Assembly (NCBI RefSeq): GCF_015221875.1
Contig: NZ_JACYGY010000001.1
Span: 3,326,501-3,390,500, forward strand
From: Dyadobacter subterraneus
GTDB lineage: Bacteria; Bacteroidota; Bacteroidia; Cytophagales; Spirosomataceae
Reading direction: 5' to 3'
Length of the DNA: 64,000 bases
Shown here: piece by piece, positions 1 to 8,602 of the stretch
How positions within the stretch are numbered: the first letter of the stretch is position 1
Layout of the letters: every line of letters begins with the position of its first letter
Translations under genes and position numbers: made by a program
The notes under the pieces: model-generated
Databases searched by the model: none
Told to the model about the DNA's origin: nothing
What the model saw: the letters and a program-made list of their open reading frames with translations, nothing else

Positions 1-1
1 C

Positions 2-265
2 GCCGATGCACTAAACCAGATCAATACACAATATTGGGTTTCGTCATTCCTGAACGGATCAGAAGCCTGGGCCAATTTCCGCAGAAGCGGTTTCCCTGCA
101 CTTACCAAAAATCCATATCCGGGAGCTGATCCTTCGGTGAAAGATTTTATCCGCAGACTGGTTTATCCGGTTCGTGAAAAATCTGTAAATACGGTTAATT
201 ATAATGAGGCGATCGCCCGTCAGGGAGCTGACGAATTGGGTACCCACGTTTTTTGGGATAAATAA
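2..265 (+). CDS. SusD/RagB-family outer-membrane lipoprotein, C-terminal end (partial)
   Basis: Open from the window edge to a TAA at 263-265, about 87 codons. The visible tail has the usual SusD ending: a YP-x-x-E stretch (LVYPVREKS), an N-Y-N-E-A helix, a G-A-D pair and a terminal VFWDK. SusD proteins sit on the outer surface and pass glycans or other oligomers to a SusC TonB-dependent channel, which should lie just upstream, outside the window. The two genes downstream on the same strand encode exported catabolic enzymes, so this is probably the end of a nutrient-utilisation locus. The substrate cannot be read from this fragment. Confidence 0.8.
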   Translation, partial: ADALNQINTQYWVSSFLNGSEAWANFRRSGFPALTKNPYPGADPSVKDFIRRLVYPVREKSVNTVNYNEAIARQGADELGTHVFWDK

Positions 266-277
266 TTTTTCAATAAT

Positions 278-310
278 ACATACAGGCGGTGCAATAAGCC
301 GCCTGTATGT
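278..310 (+). terminator. Hairpin between susD end and rraA-like gene
   Basis: A perfect 12-bp stem (acatacaggcgg / ccgcctgtatgt) with a 9-nt loop starts 13 bases after the susD stop. No T-run follows it, so it may be a partial terminator or an mRNA-stabilising 3' end that lowers expression of the downstream enzymes relative to susCD. Confidence 0.5.
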
Positions 311-346
311 ACAATCAAATAAACCTTACATAAACCTGCCTAACCT

Positions 347-1279
347 ATGTTAAAAAAAACAATGCTGTTGCCGGCGCTATTATTTGTTTCCTTTTTAAGT
401 AATGCCCAACCCATTTCTCCCACCGTCGACCAGATTAAAGCCTTAACAGCAAACTGGAAAGGCGAACGTTCAGCAGATGGCCGCCCGAAAGTCTCGGATG
501 CAATTCTGGCACGTTTGAAAAACATTTCGATTGAAGAGGCCTGGGGTGTGTTGCGGAATAAAGGGTATCAAAATCAATATGAAGGTGACTGGCAATTAAT
601 TCATCCCGACAGCTCTATGACTGGTCGTGTGGTGACTGCACAGTACGTACCCCTCCGTCCTGATTTTCAGGATTACATCAAGGAAACCGGAAAAAAGGAA
701 GGCCGTAATCCTGCCGGCGGAACAAATTCCTGGCCTATTGATGTGCTCACAAACGGCGACGTGTACGTGGCCGACGGATATGGAAAAATCGCTGACGGAA
801 CTTTGATAGGTGACAATCTTGGAAATTCAATTTATGCAAAATCAAAAAGAGGAACCATATTTTACGGCTCTGTTCGTGATGTAGAAGGACTTAGCGAAAT
901 CAAAGGATATAACGCCTGGATAAAAGGTTCTGATCCATCTTATATCCAGCAAATGATGCTGTCAGGTATCAACGTTCCTATCCGAATTGGTCGCGCGATC
1001 GTACTGCCAGGCGACGTGGTTCTGGCAAAAAAATACGGTACCATTTTCATCCCGGCACATCTGGTTGAAGAACTGGTTTTGACTTCAGAAGTAACGGCGC
1101 TTCGTGATGAATTCGGTCACCAAAGGCTAAGAGAAGGCAAATATACACCTGGTGAAATCGATACCAAATGGACTGATGCGATTTCAAAAGATTTCTTGAA
1201 ATGGGTCAATTCATATCCGGGACGTCTTCCGATGAGCAAAAAAGAACTTGATGATTATCTGAAAGAACGCAATTATTAA
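347..1279 (+). CDS. Exported RraA-like (HMG aldolase / RraA fold) protein
   Basis: A 310-aa protein with an N-terminal signal peptide (hydrophobic residues 6-19, then SNAQ). The core from about residue 130 to 265 matches the RraA / 4-hydroxy-4-methyl-2-oxoglutarate aldolase fold: a GSVRD segment with the paired Arg-Asp used for catalysis in the aldolases, followed by INVPIRIGR and the LPGDVV turn. Typical RraA proteins are about 160-230 aa and cytoplasmic; this one is longer at both ends and exported. It lies between a susD tail and a Tat-exported enolase-superfamily enzyme, so a periplasmic step in sugar-acid breakdown is plausible. Retro-aldol or decarboxylase activity is inference. Confidence 0.8.
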   Translation: MLKKTMLLPALLFVSFLSNAQPISPTVDQIKALTANWKGERSADGRPKVSDAILARLKNISIEEAWGVLRNKGYQNQYEGDWQLIHPDSSMTGRVVTAQYVPLRPDFQDYIKETGKKEGRNPAGGTNSWPIDVLTNGDVYVADGYGKIADGTLIGDNLGNSIYAKSKRGTIFYGSVRDVEGLSEIKGYNAWIKGSDPSYIQQMMLSGINVPIRIGRAIVLPGDVVLAKKYGTIFIPAHLVEELVLTSEVTALRDEFGHQRLREGKYTPGEIDTKWTDAISKDFLKWVNSYPGRLPMSKKELDDYLKERNY

Positions 1280-1282
1280 AAT

Positions 1283-1314
1283 AGCTATCGGCTTTCGGCA
1301 GTCGGCTTTCGGCC
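1283..1314 (+). repeat. Stop-adjacent dispersed repeat, copy A
   Basis: A 32-bp GC-rich element begins 3 bases after the stop of the RraA-like gene. It contains the phrase tcggctttcggc twice in overlapping form. It matches copy B at 40439-40470, read on the other strand, at 27 of 32 positions by eye. Outside coding sequence. Confidence 0.6.
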
Positions 1315-1350
1315 TTAAAAACATTAATATTTCCTAAATATCTTAAAATT

Positions 1351-2835
1351 ATGAAGAGTATCTTAAAGCAGATCATTGCATCTAATAAAGAAGTTGAAAA
1401 AGCTGAAAAGCTTGCCGTTCAAACGGAAATAAGTAATCCGGCAACAAAGGACAGTCGCCGTAACTTTTTAAGAAAATCAGCCGTAGGCGGTATTGCGCTG
1501 GGCAGTTTTATGTCCATGTCTATTGAAGATACAGTTGCACAGGCAACTTCAAAAGTGAACCGGGCTTCCAAACCATCTGAATTGAAAATCACTGATATCC
1601 GCTATTGTGTGATTCAAAATGTTGGCCGTACGCCTATTATCCGGATAGATACAAACCAGGGGATTTATGGTTTGGGAGAAGTTCGTGACGGCGCCGATGA
1701 ACGTTATGCGTTAATGTTGAAAAGCAGACTCTTAGGAGAAAATCCATGTAATGTGGAAATGCTTTTCAAAACCATCAAACAATTCGGTATGCACGGTCGC
1801 CAGGCTGGTGGTGTTTGTGGCGTAGAAATGGCACTTTGGGATCTCTGCGGAAAAGCTTACAACGTTCCTTGCTGGCAATTACTAGGCGGTCGTTACCGCG
1901 ACAAAGTGAGACTATATGCCGATACACCTGAATTTGAAAGTTTGGATGAATTCAAACAAAAAATAAAATTCCGTACCGAAACACAAGGTTATACCTGGCT
2001 GAAAATGGATATTTCAATCGGTATGCTGAAAGGAAAAGAAGGTTCGGTTGTGAATAATAAAGTGTGGGGAGGCGGATTTTCTCAATGGTCCGGCGATTAC
2101 AATTCTTATGCGAATACAAAACATCCTTTTACTGCTATTCAGATCACACCAAAAGGTCTGGATGAAATGGCAAAAGTGGTTGAAGATGTCCGCAGTATTG
2201 TGGGTTATGAAATGCCGATTTCCTCAGATCACTACGGTCACTTTGACTTGAATAACGCTATCCGTTTGGGAAAAGCTTTGGACAAATACAGATTGGCATG
2301 GCTGGAAGATATGGTTCCGTGGCAATACACTGATCAATGGAAACAAATTTCAGAAGCACTTGATACACCGACACTTACCGGTGAAGATATTTTCCTAAAA
2401 GAAGGTTTCCAGCCATTGATTGAAGCACGCGCCATCGACATTATTCACCCGGATCTTGCCTCATCAGGCGGACTTTTGGAAACAAAAAGAATCGGCGATT
2501 ATGCTGAGGATCATGGTATTGCAATGGCGATGCACTTTGCAGGATCGCCTGTAAGTTTTATGGCAAACGTGCACTGTGCAGCTGCTACTCAAAACTTCCT
2601 GGCTCTTGAACATCACTCAGTGGATGTGCCTTGGTGGGAAAGCATTGTCAAAACAACTGATGGCAGAAAACTAATTGAAAAAGGCTACGCAAATGTTCCT
2701 TTGGAAGCACCAGGATTAGGAATTGAACTGGTAGATGAAGAAGTTAAAAAACATCTTACACCAAAAGACAAATCCTACTTCGCTCCTACCGACCAGTGGA
2801 ACGACAAACGTTCGCATGATCGTTTGTGGAGCTAA
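1351..2835 (+). CDS. Tat-exported mandelate racemase/muconate lactonizing (enolase superfamily) dehydratase
   Basis: 494 aa. A twin-arginine signal (SRRNFLRKSA, Arg36-Arg37, then a hydrophobic stretch to about residue 55) follows an unusually long 35-residue n-region. The enolase-superfamily barrel follows: KMD around Lys218, probable metal ligands Asp293 (SSDHYGH), Glu319 (LEDMVPW) and Glu345 (GEDIF), and a C-terminal His395 (AMHFAGSP). The arrangement resembles galactonate/mannonate-type acid-sugar dehydratases, which remove water from aldonic acids to give 2-keto-3-deoxy acids. The exact substrate is unknown. Tat export implies a folded, metal-loaded enzyme in the periplasm. It lies 71 bp after the RraA-like gene and is probably co-transcribed with it. 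Confidence 0.85.
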   Translation: MKSILKQIIASNKEVEKAEKLAVQTEISNPATKDSRRNFLRKSAVGGIALGSFMSMSIEDTVAQATSKVNRASKPSELKITDIRYCVIQNVGRTPIIRIDTNQGIYGLGEVRDGADERYALMLKSRLLGENPCNVEMLFKTIKQFGMHGRQAGGVCGVEMALWDLCGKAYNVPCWQLLGGRYRDKVRLYADTPEFESLDEFKQKIKFRTETQGYTWLKMDISIGMLKGKEGSVVNNKVWGGGFSQWSGDYNSYANTKHPFTAIQITPKGLDEMAKVVEDVRSIVGYEMPISSDHYGHFDLNNAIRLGKALDKYRLAWLEDMVPWQYTDQWKQISEALDTPTLTGEDIFLKEGFQPLIEARAIDIIHPDLASSGGLLETKRIGDYAEDHGIAMAMHFAGSPVSFMANVHCAAATQNFLALEHHSVDVPWWESIVKTTDGRKLIEKGYANVPLEAPGLGIELVDEEVKKHLTPKDKSYFAPTDQWNDKRSHDRLWS

Positions 2836-2839
2836 AATT

Positions 2840-2916
2840 TTAATGGTTAATGGTTAATGGTTAATGGTTAATGGTTAATGGTTAATGGTTAATGGTTAAT
2901 GGTTAATGGTTAATGG
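2840..2916. repeat. Tandem repeat, 11 copies of TTAATGG
   Basis: Eleven perfect head-to-tail copies of a 7-bp unit, starting 4 bp after the stop codon of the enolase-superfamily gene and ending just before a terminator hairpin. No variation between copies, so it is either young or maintained by slippage. It contains no spacers and encodes nothing evident. Confidence 0.95.
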
Positions 2917-2924
2917 TTGTCAAG

Positions 2925-2966
2925 ACGAAAAATGCCGGTTGAGTTCCCTCATCCGGCATTTTTCGT
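2925..2966. terminator. Bidirectional terminator between convergent genes
   Basis: A 14-bp perfect stem (acgaaaaatgccgg / ccggcatttttcgt) with a 14-nt loop. Its A-rich and T-rich arms allow it to work on both strands. It lies between the dehydratase gene (+) and the VOC gene (-), although 68-110 bp from the VOC stop. Confidence 0.75.
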
Positions 2967-3010
2967 TAACAAAAAAAGAATTTTATTGTTACCAATGCTC
3001 TTCGAGCGAC

Positions 3011-3036
3011 TAGCTAAACGCTAACAGCCAATAGCT
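3011..3036 (-). repeat. Stop-adjacent dispersed repeat, copy C (diverged)
   Basis: Read on the minus strand this begins agctattggctgttagc and overlaps the stop codon of the VOC gene. It aligns with copy B at about 18 of 25 positions, with most differences C/T or G/A. Orientation relative to the gene end is the same as for copies A and B. Confidence 0.4.
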
Positions 3037-3403
3037 ACTCCACGTATTGCAGAAATTCAATTCTATTTTCAAATGGATCGCGGAAAGAGAATCTGTTTCT
3101 TCCTGGAATTGGAGTCAGATCTTTTACCTGAATTCCGTGACTTTCTAATAGTTGTCTTGCCTCTTCCAGATTATCAACTTCAAAAGCAGGGTGCCTTTCT
3201 GAAAAATTACTTGCCTGATCTTTCATCAGATGCAACTGAATGTTTCCCATTTGATACCAGATTGCTCCTCTCAAATGCGGTCTCTCCGGATCAATGATTT
3301 CTTCAAGACCTAAAACTTCTTCATAAAATCTTCTCGCTTCGTTTTCTTTTCCTTCCGGGAAACAAAGCATCACATGATCAATCTGCTTGAAACTAATCTT
3401 CAT
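3035..3403 (-). CDS. VOC-family (glyoxalase/bleomycin-resistance-like) protein
   Basis: 122 aa, one vicinal-oxygen-chelate domain made of two beta-alpha-beta-beta-beta modules. It opens with FKQIDHVMLCFP (His10 at the usual first metal-ligand position), has QLHLM in the middle and ends FSFRDPFENRIEFLQ, the standard C-terminal VOC signature with Glu near the end. Family members include glyoxalases, dioxygenases and antibiotic-binding proteins, and the sequence does not say which this is. It is a single-gene unit on the minus strand, divergent from the large transporter-like gene. Confidence 0.8.
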   Translation of the reverse strand: MKISFKQIDHVMLCFPEGKENEARRFYEEVLGLEEIIDPERPHLRGAIWYQMGNIQLHLMKDQASNFSERHPAFEVDNLEEARQLLESHGIQVKDLTPIPGRNRFSFRDPFENRIEFLQYVE

Positions 3404-3583
3404 AACTGGGTAATTTTTAATTCAGTTCTTCATCCTGGCATTGAAAAAAAGGTCAGGATTTTTATAAATGTGAGCGTCCGTATTTTCAAATTTCTGCAAA
3501 AATCACGACTTCCTGAATAGTTTCTGTTTTTAAAAGGCAGAATAAGTGTTTATTTTACATGAGTGACTAGCTTTTCAACAAAT

Positions 3584-6500
3584 ATGATATCAGCCATTAC
3601 AAAAAGTAGATTTTTTAGTACAATAAACCCACAGACGCTTCTCTTCTTTTTTCATAACTTTTTTATCAACGTCGGAACAACGCTTGTTTACGTTTCGTCC
3701 AATATATTATTGCTTGAAAATCATCCTGAATCTTCTTTACCCCTTGCCTATATCGCGGCCGCACTTGCGGTAATGGTTGCCGGACAAATTTATGAACATT
3801 ACGAACATCATCTGGTGCTCGAAAAGCTGAGTCTGGGTACCATGTTGTCTTCACTTTTCATGGTTTTGGTGGTGATGATTTTGCTTTGGGCCGGTCATGG
3901 AATGGCTACGGCAATTGCCATTATGGTTGGATACCGAATTATTTATCTGCTTATCAATCTGGAATTCTGGGGATTATCTGCTATCGTTTTTGATGTGCGC
4001 CAAAGTAAAAGATTGTTTAGTGTGATCGGTTCGGGGGATATGCCGGCAAAAGCTTTGGGCGCGGTTCTGGCTGTTATTATTCATTCGCCTTCTGTATTGA
4101 TGATACTTTTAGGTGTTTCACTAGTCTGTTTTGCCATTGCTTTTTATACTCAAAAATTGACTTTTAAATACACGGACATCCCAAATCCGCATCACGCCAG
4201 ACCAAGACAATCAGGCTTATCGCAATCAAAATTTGTACAGAAATATTTTAGCGGAAACAGACTTCTAACTGCATTATGTCTGGGTACAATCGCCATTGCC
4301 GCTGCTGCCACCTGGATCGAATATCACTTTTTTGTCAATGTAAAATATAAATTTCACAGTCAGCACGACACGATTATTTTTATTGGCTCGCTTTTAACGG
4401 CTACATATGTAATTTCAACTTTTGTCAAATTATTATTTTCAGGAAAAATCGTTGAACGGTTTGGTGTAAAACTTACCCTTTATCTTTTACCGCTGACTAC
4501 CGTTTTTACATCTCTTGGACTAATCGTTTCATCTTATTTTCGAACCGACGAGCCATCTCTTCTGGTCTATTATTGCATTGCCTATTTGTTGTTTGAACTC
4601 GTACGCCGTACCCTTTTTGATCCGGTTTTTCTGGTATTTTTTCAGCCACTTTCAACAAAAAACCGTCTGAAAGGACACACGCTTGCCAAAGGTTTTTATG
4701 AGCCATTAGGTATGCTGATCGCTGGAATTTTGCTATGGGTGATTTATACCATGAAGTGGTCGAATATTGGTTTGACTTTTGATTTGTCGTTATTTTTCTC
4801 CCTGGCTGCTCTTCTGATTTTCAGAAAAGCTTACGGGGAGTATGTATTGGAATTGAAAAGCGCTATCAGCAAACGATTCCTGAAAAGCGGAGAAATGGCT
4901 TCTCCTGGTGAGGCTTTGCCTATTATCAGGGAAAATCTTAAAAGCGAAAAGAAAGAAGAAGTTATTAACGCTATCGCCTGGCTGGTTAAAAATAAACCAA
5001 ATTCATTTTCAAAAAATGCAGATTTTCTATTAAAAAACCCTTCTGAACTTGTGCGTTTGAAGACATTGGAGGCGCTTGTGCAAACTGGAAAATACCAGCC
5101 AACAGAGTCGTTTTACGATTATATCGAAAATGAAACTGATACGCCTTCGCAAACTTTGGCAGTACAAATTGCCGCTGCATCCGAATCATTAACAAGTGAA
5201 AAACTCGAACATTATTTATCTCACAACGACCTTGATATTGTAAGAGGTGCGGTAATGGGAGCGCGCCAATCCGGAAAATCTCCAACACTTTTGCGTCAGA
5301 CGATTAATGATCTTTTTCTTTCACCAGATGAAAACGCCAGACTTACCGCGCTTGATTGTGTTGAAAATGTTGATATAGAACCTTACCGACTTCAAATTAA
5401 AAATGCCCTTAAACAGGATAATTTACGCATTCAGAAAAGAGCGATTGAAGTTATCGGTACCAGTGGCGACAAAGCCATGGTGCATGATATTCAGCCATTT
5501 CTTACAGGATCATTGTCTAAAACGACAAGTTATGCCTTGGTAAAATCCGGCGAAACCGGTACAATGATATTGCTTGAATGGCTCAACCGGACCAATTCCC
5601 AGAAAGATCTGCTATCCTTTTTGAAAGCAGCAGAGAAGCAACCGAATCCGGCAATTCTTCCGATTTTATTTAATTTGCTGACAAGAATTTATCAAAGTAA
5701 AAATAAATCCGAAGCGGGTTCACCGTTGACGTTGCGTGTTCACACAGCCGCCTTGCGGACGTTAACACATTATGTTTTTAGTGAGGAATACAAAGTTCCG
5801 CTGAATGAATTTTTGGAAGTTGAGTTAAGTCATGCCTACCAGATACTGAGCGCAACCGAAGACGGGACAGAAAACCAGATCTGGCAATCGTCGTTACAAT
5901 ATGAATTACAGCAAACCAATCAGCGTTTGTTCCATCTATTCATGCTCTTGTACGACAAAGACAGCGTTCAAAATGCCTGGAAAGGTATAAAACATGCTTC
6001 TCAGGAAAAACGGGCAAATTCTCTGGAAATGATAGAAAGCTTGCTTCCAAGGGAATTGTATCCTTCATTAAGAGCGCTGTTCGAAGATATTCCGCTTAAC
6101 AGAAAACTGGAAGCGTTAAGACAATATTTAAACTTACAGGACAAACCTTTGCCTTTTATTTCTTACGTTTTGACACAAAAGGAAAGATATTTCACCTCCT
6201 GGACTATTGCGCTTGCCATTGAAAAATGGTCACCGCAAAATACTGAAATTGTAAAGCTGGATGATTTTGCCCATCATCCTGTGCGTTTGCTGCGTGAAGC
6301 AGTACAAAGAGCCTATCTGAAATTCCCGAATTATTCATTCAGTACCACAGCATTAAATACTATGAAGCACGCAGAAAACACACAACAGATTTCTGAAATG
6401 GAAAGAGTGATCGTATTAAAAAATACGAAGCTTTTTTCTCAAACACCTGAAAACGTTCTTAGCTCCATCGCACCGATTATGAAGGAAGTAATGTATCAGG

Positions 6501-6817
6501 AAGGCCAGGAAATTTTTGCAAAAGGTGATCCGGGTGATAGTATGTTCATCATTTATTCTGGTGAAATCGGGATTTACGACGGACCAAAACAACTGGCTCT
6601 TTTTGACAAAGGTGAAATATTTGGTGAACTTGCCTTGCTTGATACTGAGCCAAGATCCGCCTCTACTGTTGCAGAGTCTGATGTTTTATTGTTCCGTGTA
6701 GACCAGGAAGATTTCTTCGAACTTATGGAAGAACGTGATGAGATTTTGAGAAATGTACTGAGGATTCTTTGTCAGCGTATTCGTGTCCAAAATGAAAAAA
6801 TGAGGGCTACGGTTTAG
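3584..6817 (+). CDS. Transporter-like membrane protein with HEAT repeats and C-terminal cyclic-nucleotide-binding domain
   Basis: About 1077 aa from the ATG at 3584; an in-frame GTG at 3563 is an alternative start. Residues 20-420 hold about 10-12 hydrophobic helices resembling MFS or ATP/ADP-translocase (NTT/Npt-like) carriers. Residues 430-800 are helical HEAT-like repeats (LVRLKTLEAL, VRGAVMGARQSG, RIQKRAIEVIG). The last 125 residues form a cyclic-nucleotide-binding domain whose phosphate-binding cassette (FGELALLDTEPRSAST) keeps the Glu and Arg that grip cAMP in PKA and CRP. This suggests a carrier or membrane sensor gated by cAMP. Its 3' end faces an HD-domain/adenylate cyclase/kinase block. 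The transported substrate, and whether it transports at all, are unknown. Confidence 0.8.
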   Translation: MISAITKSRFFSTINPQTLLFFFHNFFINVGTTLVYVSSNILLLENHPESSLPLAYIAAALAVMVAGQIYEHYEHHLVLEKLSLGTMLSSLFMVLVVMILLWAGHGMATAIAIMVGYRIIYLLINLEFWGLSAIVFDVRQSKRLFSVIGSGDMPAKALGAVLAVIIHSPSVLMILLGVSLVCFAIAFYTQKLTFKYTDIPNPHHARPRQSGLSQSKFVQKYFSGNRLLTALCLGTIAIAAAATWIEYHFFVNVKYKFHSQHDTIIFIGSLLTATYVISTFVKLLFSGKIVERFGVKLTLYLLPLTTVFTSLGLIVSSYFRTDEPSLLVYYCIAYLLFELVRRTLFDPVFLVFFQPLSTKNRLKGHTLAKGFYEPLGMLIAGILLWVIYTMKWSNIGLTFDLSLFFSLAALLIFRKAYGEYVLELKSAISKRFLKSGEMASPGEALPIIRENLKSEKKEEVINAIAWLVKNKPNSFSKNADFLLKNPSELVRLKTLEALVQTGKYQPTESFYDYIENETDTPSQTLAVQIAAASESLTSEKLEHYLSHNDLDIVRGAVMGARQSGKSPTLLRQTINDLFLSPDENARLTALDCVENVDIEPYRLQIKNALKQDNLRIQKRAIEVIGTSGDKAMVHDIQPFLTGSLSKTTSYALVKSGETGTMILLEWLNRTNSQKDLLSFLKAAEKQPNPAILPILFNLLTRIYQSKNKSEAGSPLTLRVHTAALRTLTHYVFSEEYKVPLNEFLEVELSHAYQILSATEDGTENQIWQSSLQYELQQTNQRLFHLFMLLYDKDSVQNAWKGIKHASQEKRANSLEMIESLLPRELYPSLRALFEDIPLNRKLEALRQYLNLQDKPLPFISYVLTQKERYFTSWTIALAIEKWSPQNTEIVKLDDFAHHPVRLLREAVQRAYLKFPNYSFSTTALNTMKHAENTQQISEMERVIVLKNTKLFSQTPENVLSSIAPIMKEVMYQEGQEIFAKGDPGDSMFIIYSGEIGIYDGPKQLALFDKGEIFGELALLDTEPRSASTVAESDVLLFRVDQEDFFELMEERDEILRNVLRILCQRIRVQNEKMRATV

Positions 6818-6875
6818 ATAGGAAGTGTGTATCGGTCATGCCAATGTCTTTTAACTTACGTTTACTTACACAAAA

Positions 6876-6895
6876 CCCCGGGTTGAAACCCGGGG
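6876..6895. repeat. Strong REP-like hairpin
   Basis: An 8-bp all-but-one GC stem (ccccgggt / acccgggg) closed by a tgaa loop, inside the 111-bp space between convergent genes. A smaller palindrome (tgcctatggca, 6911-6921) follows. The shape resembles REP/RAYT-type extragenic palindromes. It may also serve as the shared terminator of the two genes, although it lacks a T-run. Confidence 0.45.
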
Positions 6896-6928
6896 CTGCA
6901 ATGTCGATCATGCCTATGGCATTTTGAT

Positions 6929-7513
6929 TTATAACCTAATTGATTCCAGTAAGCTATTGAGATGTTTTTGTTTTTTAATTTCTCTCTTTTTTATCGAAGA
7001 TTCAGTATAATATTGATGCGCTCCGATAAATTTGACCTGAATATTATTCCATGTATTTTCATCAGAAACTAAATTTCGAACAAATAATTCCTGAAATAGA
7101 GTGGCTGCAATAGGTTCAAAATCATCACGACCTAAATAATCCAGATCTGCATCGCATAGTATTTTTTCTAAATGAGTTTTAGGATTTTGAGGAATTTTTG
7201 TTGCCATGATCAGAGCGCAAATAATTTCTATCTGCTCATCGGTATATCGAAACAAGGGAAGCGAAGATCTTACAATCCGGCATCCTTCCTCTTCGTGATT
7301 TTTATAGGTATTGATAAATCCGCTGTCATGAAAAAGCGCTGCCGTTTTTAATAATTCCAGCGATTCTTCATCTTCAATTCCTTCTTCTTTTGCTAAAATT
7401 AAAGCAGCATCGATAACATCAAGTGTATGATGTAGACCATGATAAAATAATGTTTCTGAGAGCTCCTTTCCGAGTAAATCCAGAATATAATTTTCCGATG
7501 CGGCAACGTTCAT
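6929..7513 (-). CDS. HD-domain protein (probable metal-dependent phosphohydrolase)
   Basis: 194 aa, a single compact HD domain: FYHGLHHT (His28/His29), ALFHDSGF (His62-Asp63) and DADLDYLG (Asp123) give the H...HD...D metal set. The HD family includes cyclic-nucleotide phosphodiesterases, (p)ppGpp hydrolases and nucleotidases. It is 42 bp downstream of a receiver-adenylate cyclase gene on the same strand, so turnover of cAMP or a related nucleotide is a reasonable guess. No extra domain confirms this. Confidence 0.8.
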   Translation of the reverse strand: MNVAASENYILDLLGKELSETLFYHGLHHTLDVIDAALILAKEEGIEDEESLELLKTAALFHDSGFINTYKNHEEEGCRIVRSSLPLFRYTDEQIEIICALIMATKIPQNPKTHLEKILCDADLDYLGRDDFEPIAATLFQELFVRNLVSDENTWNNIQVKFIGAHQYYTESSIKKREIKKQKHLNSLLESIRL

Positions 7514-7555
7514 ATTTATGTAAATGGCTAATTAACAATTCACTATCGGACAGTT

Positions 7556-8602
7556 TTATTCAACAACTTCATAAATCTGCATGGCATCCCGTTTGTTTTT
7601 CAAATGCACCTCTCCGATCAGTTTGCATTGAAACGCTTCTTTTATTCTCTGATAAGCCGATTCCGGTACTACAATTTGTCCCGGTCCGGCTGCATTTTGT
7701 AAACGCTGTGCTACGTTAACTGCGTCACCAATTACGGTATAATCCAGTCGGCGTAATGTAGCAGAACCAATATTTCCGCTTACCATTTCACCCGAATTTA
7801 TACCAATTGATACATTTGGAAAATATTCTGTCTGCGTATGCAGCTCTTCCTTAAATCCATTAATCTGATTTCTGACGGCCAATGAGGCCTCAATTGCACG
7901 GTCAAGATGATATTCACCTTTGAAAACGGCCATGATGGCATCACCCATAAATTTATCTACCAAACCGCCATGTGCAAGAATTTCCTTGACCATGATATCA
8001 AAATATTTATTGATAAGCTTAACAACCTGGTCAGCCGGCTCACGTTCAGAGATGGAAGTAAAACCACACATATCCATAAACACAACCGTTGCTTCAATAT
8101 TTTCACTGGAAGTCAGCGAGGTTTCAAACGCCTCCTTGGTCATAAATTGAAGCACCGAGGAATCCACATACATTCTCAAAATATCATTTTCTCTGACAGC
8201 CTTTAATGTTTGTTTTAATTGTTCAACGTATTTCAGCGTTTTTTCCATCGTCAATTCAAGATCCTGGAAATTGATCGGTTTGCAGACAAAATCATAGGCA
8301 CCACGATTCATCGCAGTGCGAATATTTTCCATATCACCATACGCCGAAACGATGACAGATTTTAACAACGGACTAGTTTCACCGATTTTGATAAGCAGCG
8401 TTAAACCATCCATTTCCGGCATGTTGATATCGCTCAACACCATATCCACATCAGGATTTTCGGCAATCATTTTTAGCGCTACTTCACCATTTTCAGCAAA
8501 AATGAAGTCATATTGCTGCTCACGGATTTGTCTGCGGAATTTTTGTTTTATCAGTAATTGCAAATCCGGTTCGTCATCAACCACAAGGATTTTAGCCTTC
8601 AT
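7556..8602 (-). CDS. Response regulator with class III adenylate cyclase output
   Basis: 348 aa. Residues 1-122 are a receiver domain (phospho-acceptor Asp58 in LSDINMP, Lys108 in CKPI), then a helical linker, then a class III cyclase catalytic domain from about residue 168. Catalytic features seen: metal Asp177 (FMDMCGFT) and Asp221 (KFMGDAI), purine-selecting Lys217 and Asp287 (LDYTVIGDA), and Asn296/Arg300 (NVAQR) for transition-state binding. The Lys/Asp pair is the ATP type, not the Glu/Cys of guanylate cyclases, so cAMP is the expected product. Phosphorylation should control cyclase activity. It overlaps the preceding receiver gene by 11 bp. Confidence 0.92.
   Translation of the reverse strand: MKAKILVVDDEPDLQLLIKQKFRRQIREQQYDFIFAENGEVALKMIAENPDVDMVLSDINMPEMDGLTLLIKIGETSPLLKSVIVSAYGDMENIRTAMNRGAYDFVCKPINFQDLELTMEKTLKYVEQLKQTLKAVRENDILRMYVDSSVLQFMTKEAFETSLTSSENIEATVVFMDMCGFTSISEREPADQVVKLINKYFDIMVKEILAHGGLVDKFMGDAIMAVFKGEYHLDRAIEASLAVRNQINGFKEELHTQTEYFPNVSIGINSGEMVSGNIGSATLRRLDYTVIGDAVNVAQRLQNAAGPGQIVVPESAYQRIKEAFQCKLIGEVHLKNKRDAMQIYEVVE

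Noticed and set aside
2840..2916. CRISPR-like array
   Set aside because: The unit is only 7 bp, there are no spacers and no cas gene in the window; it is a simple tandem repeat.
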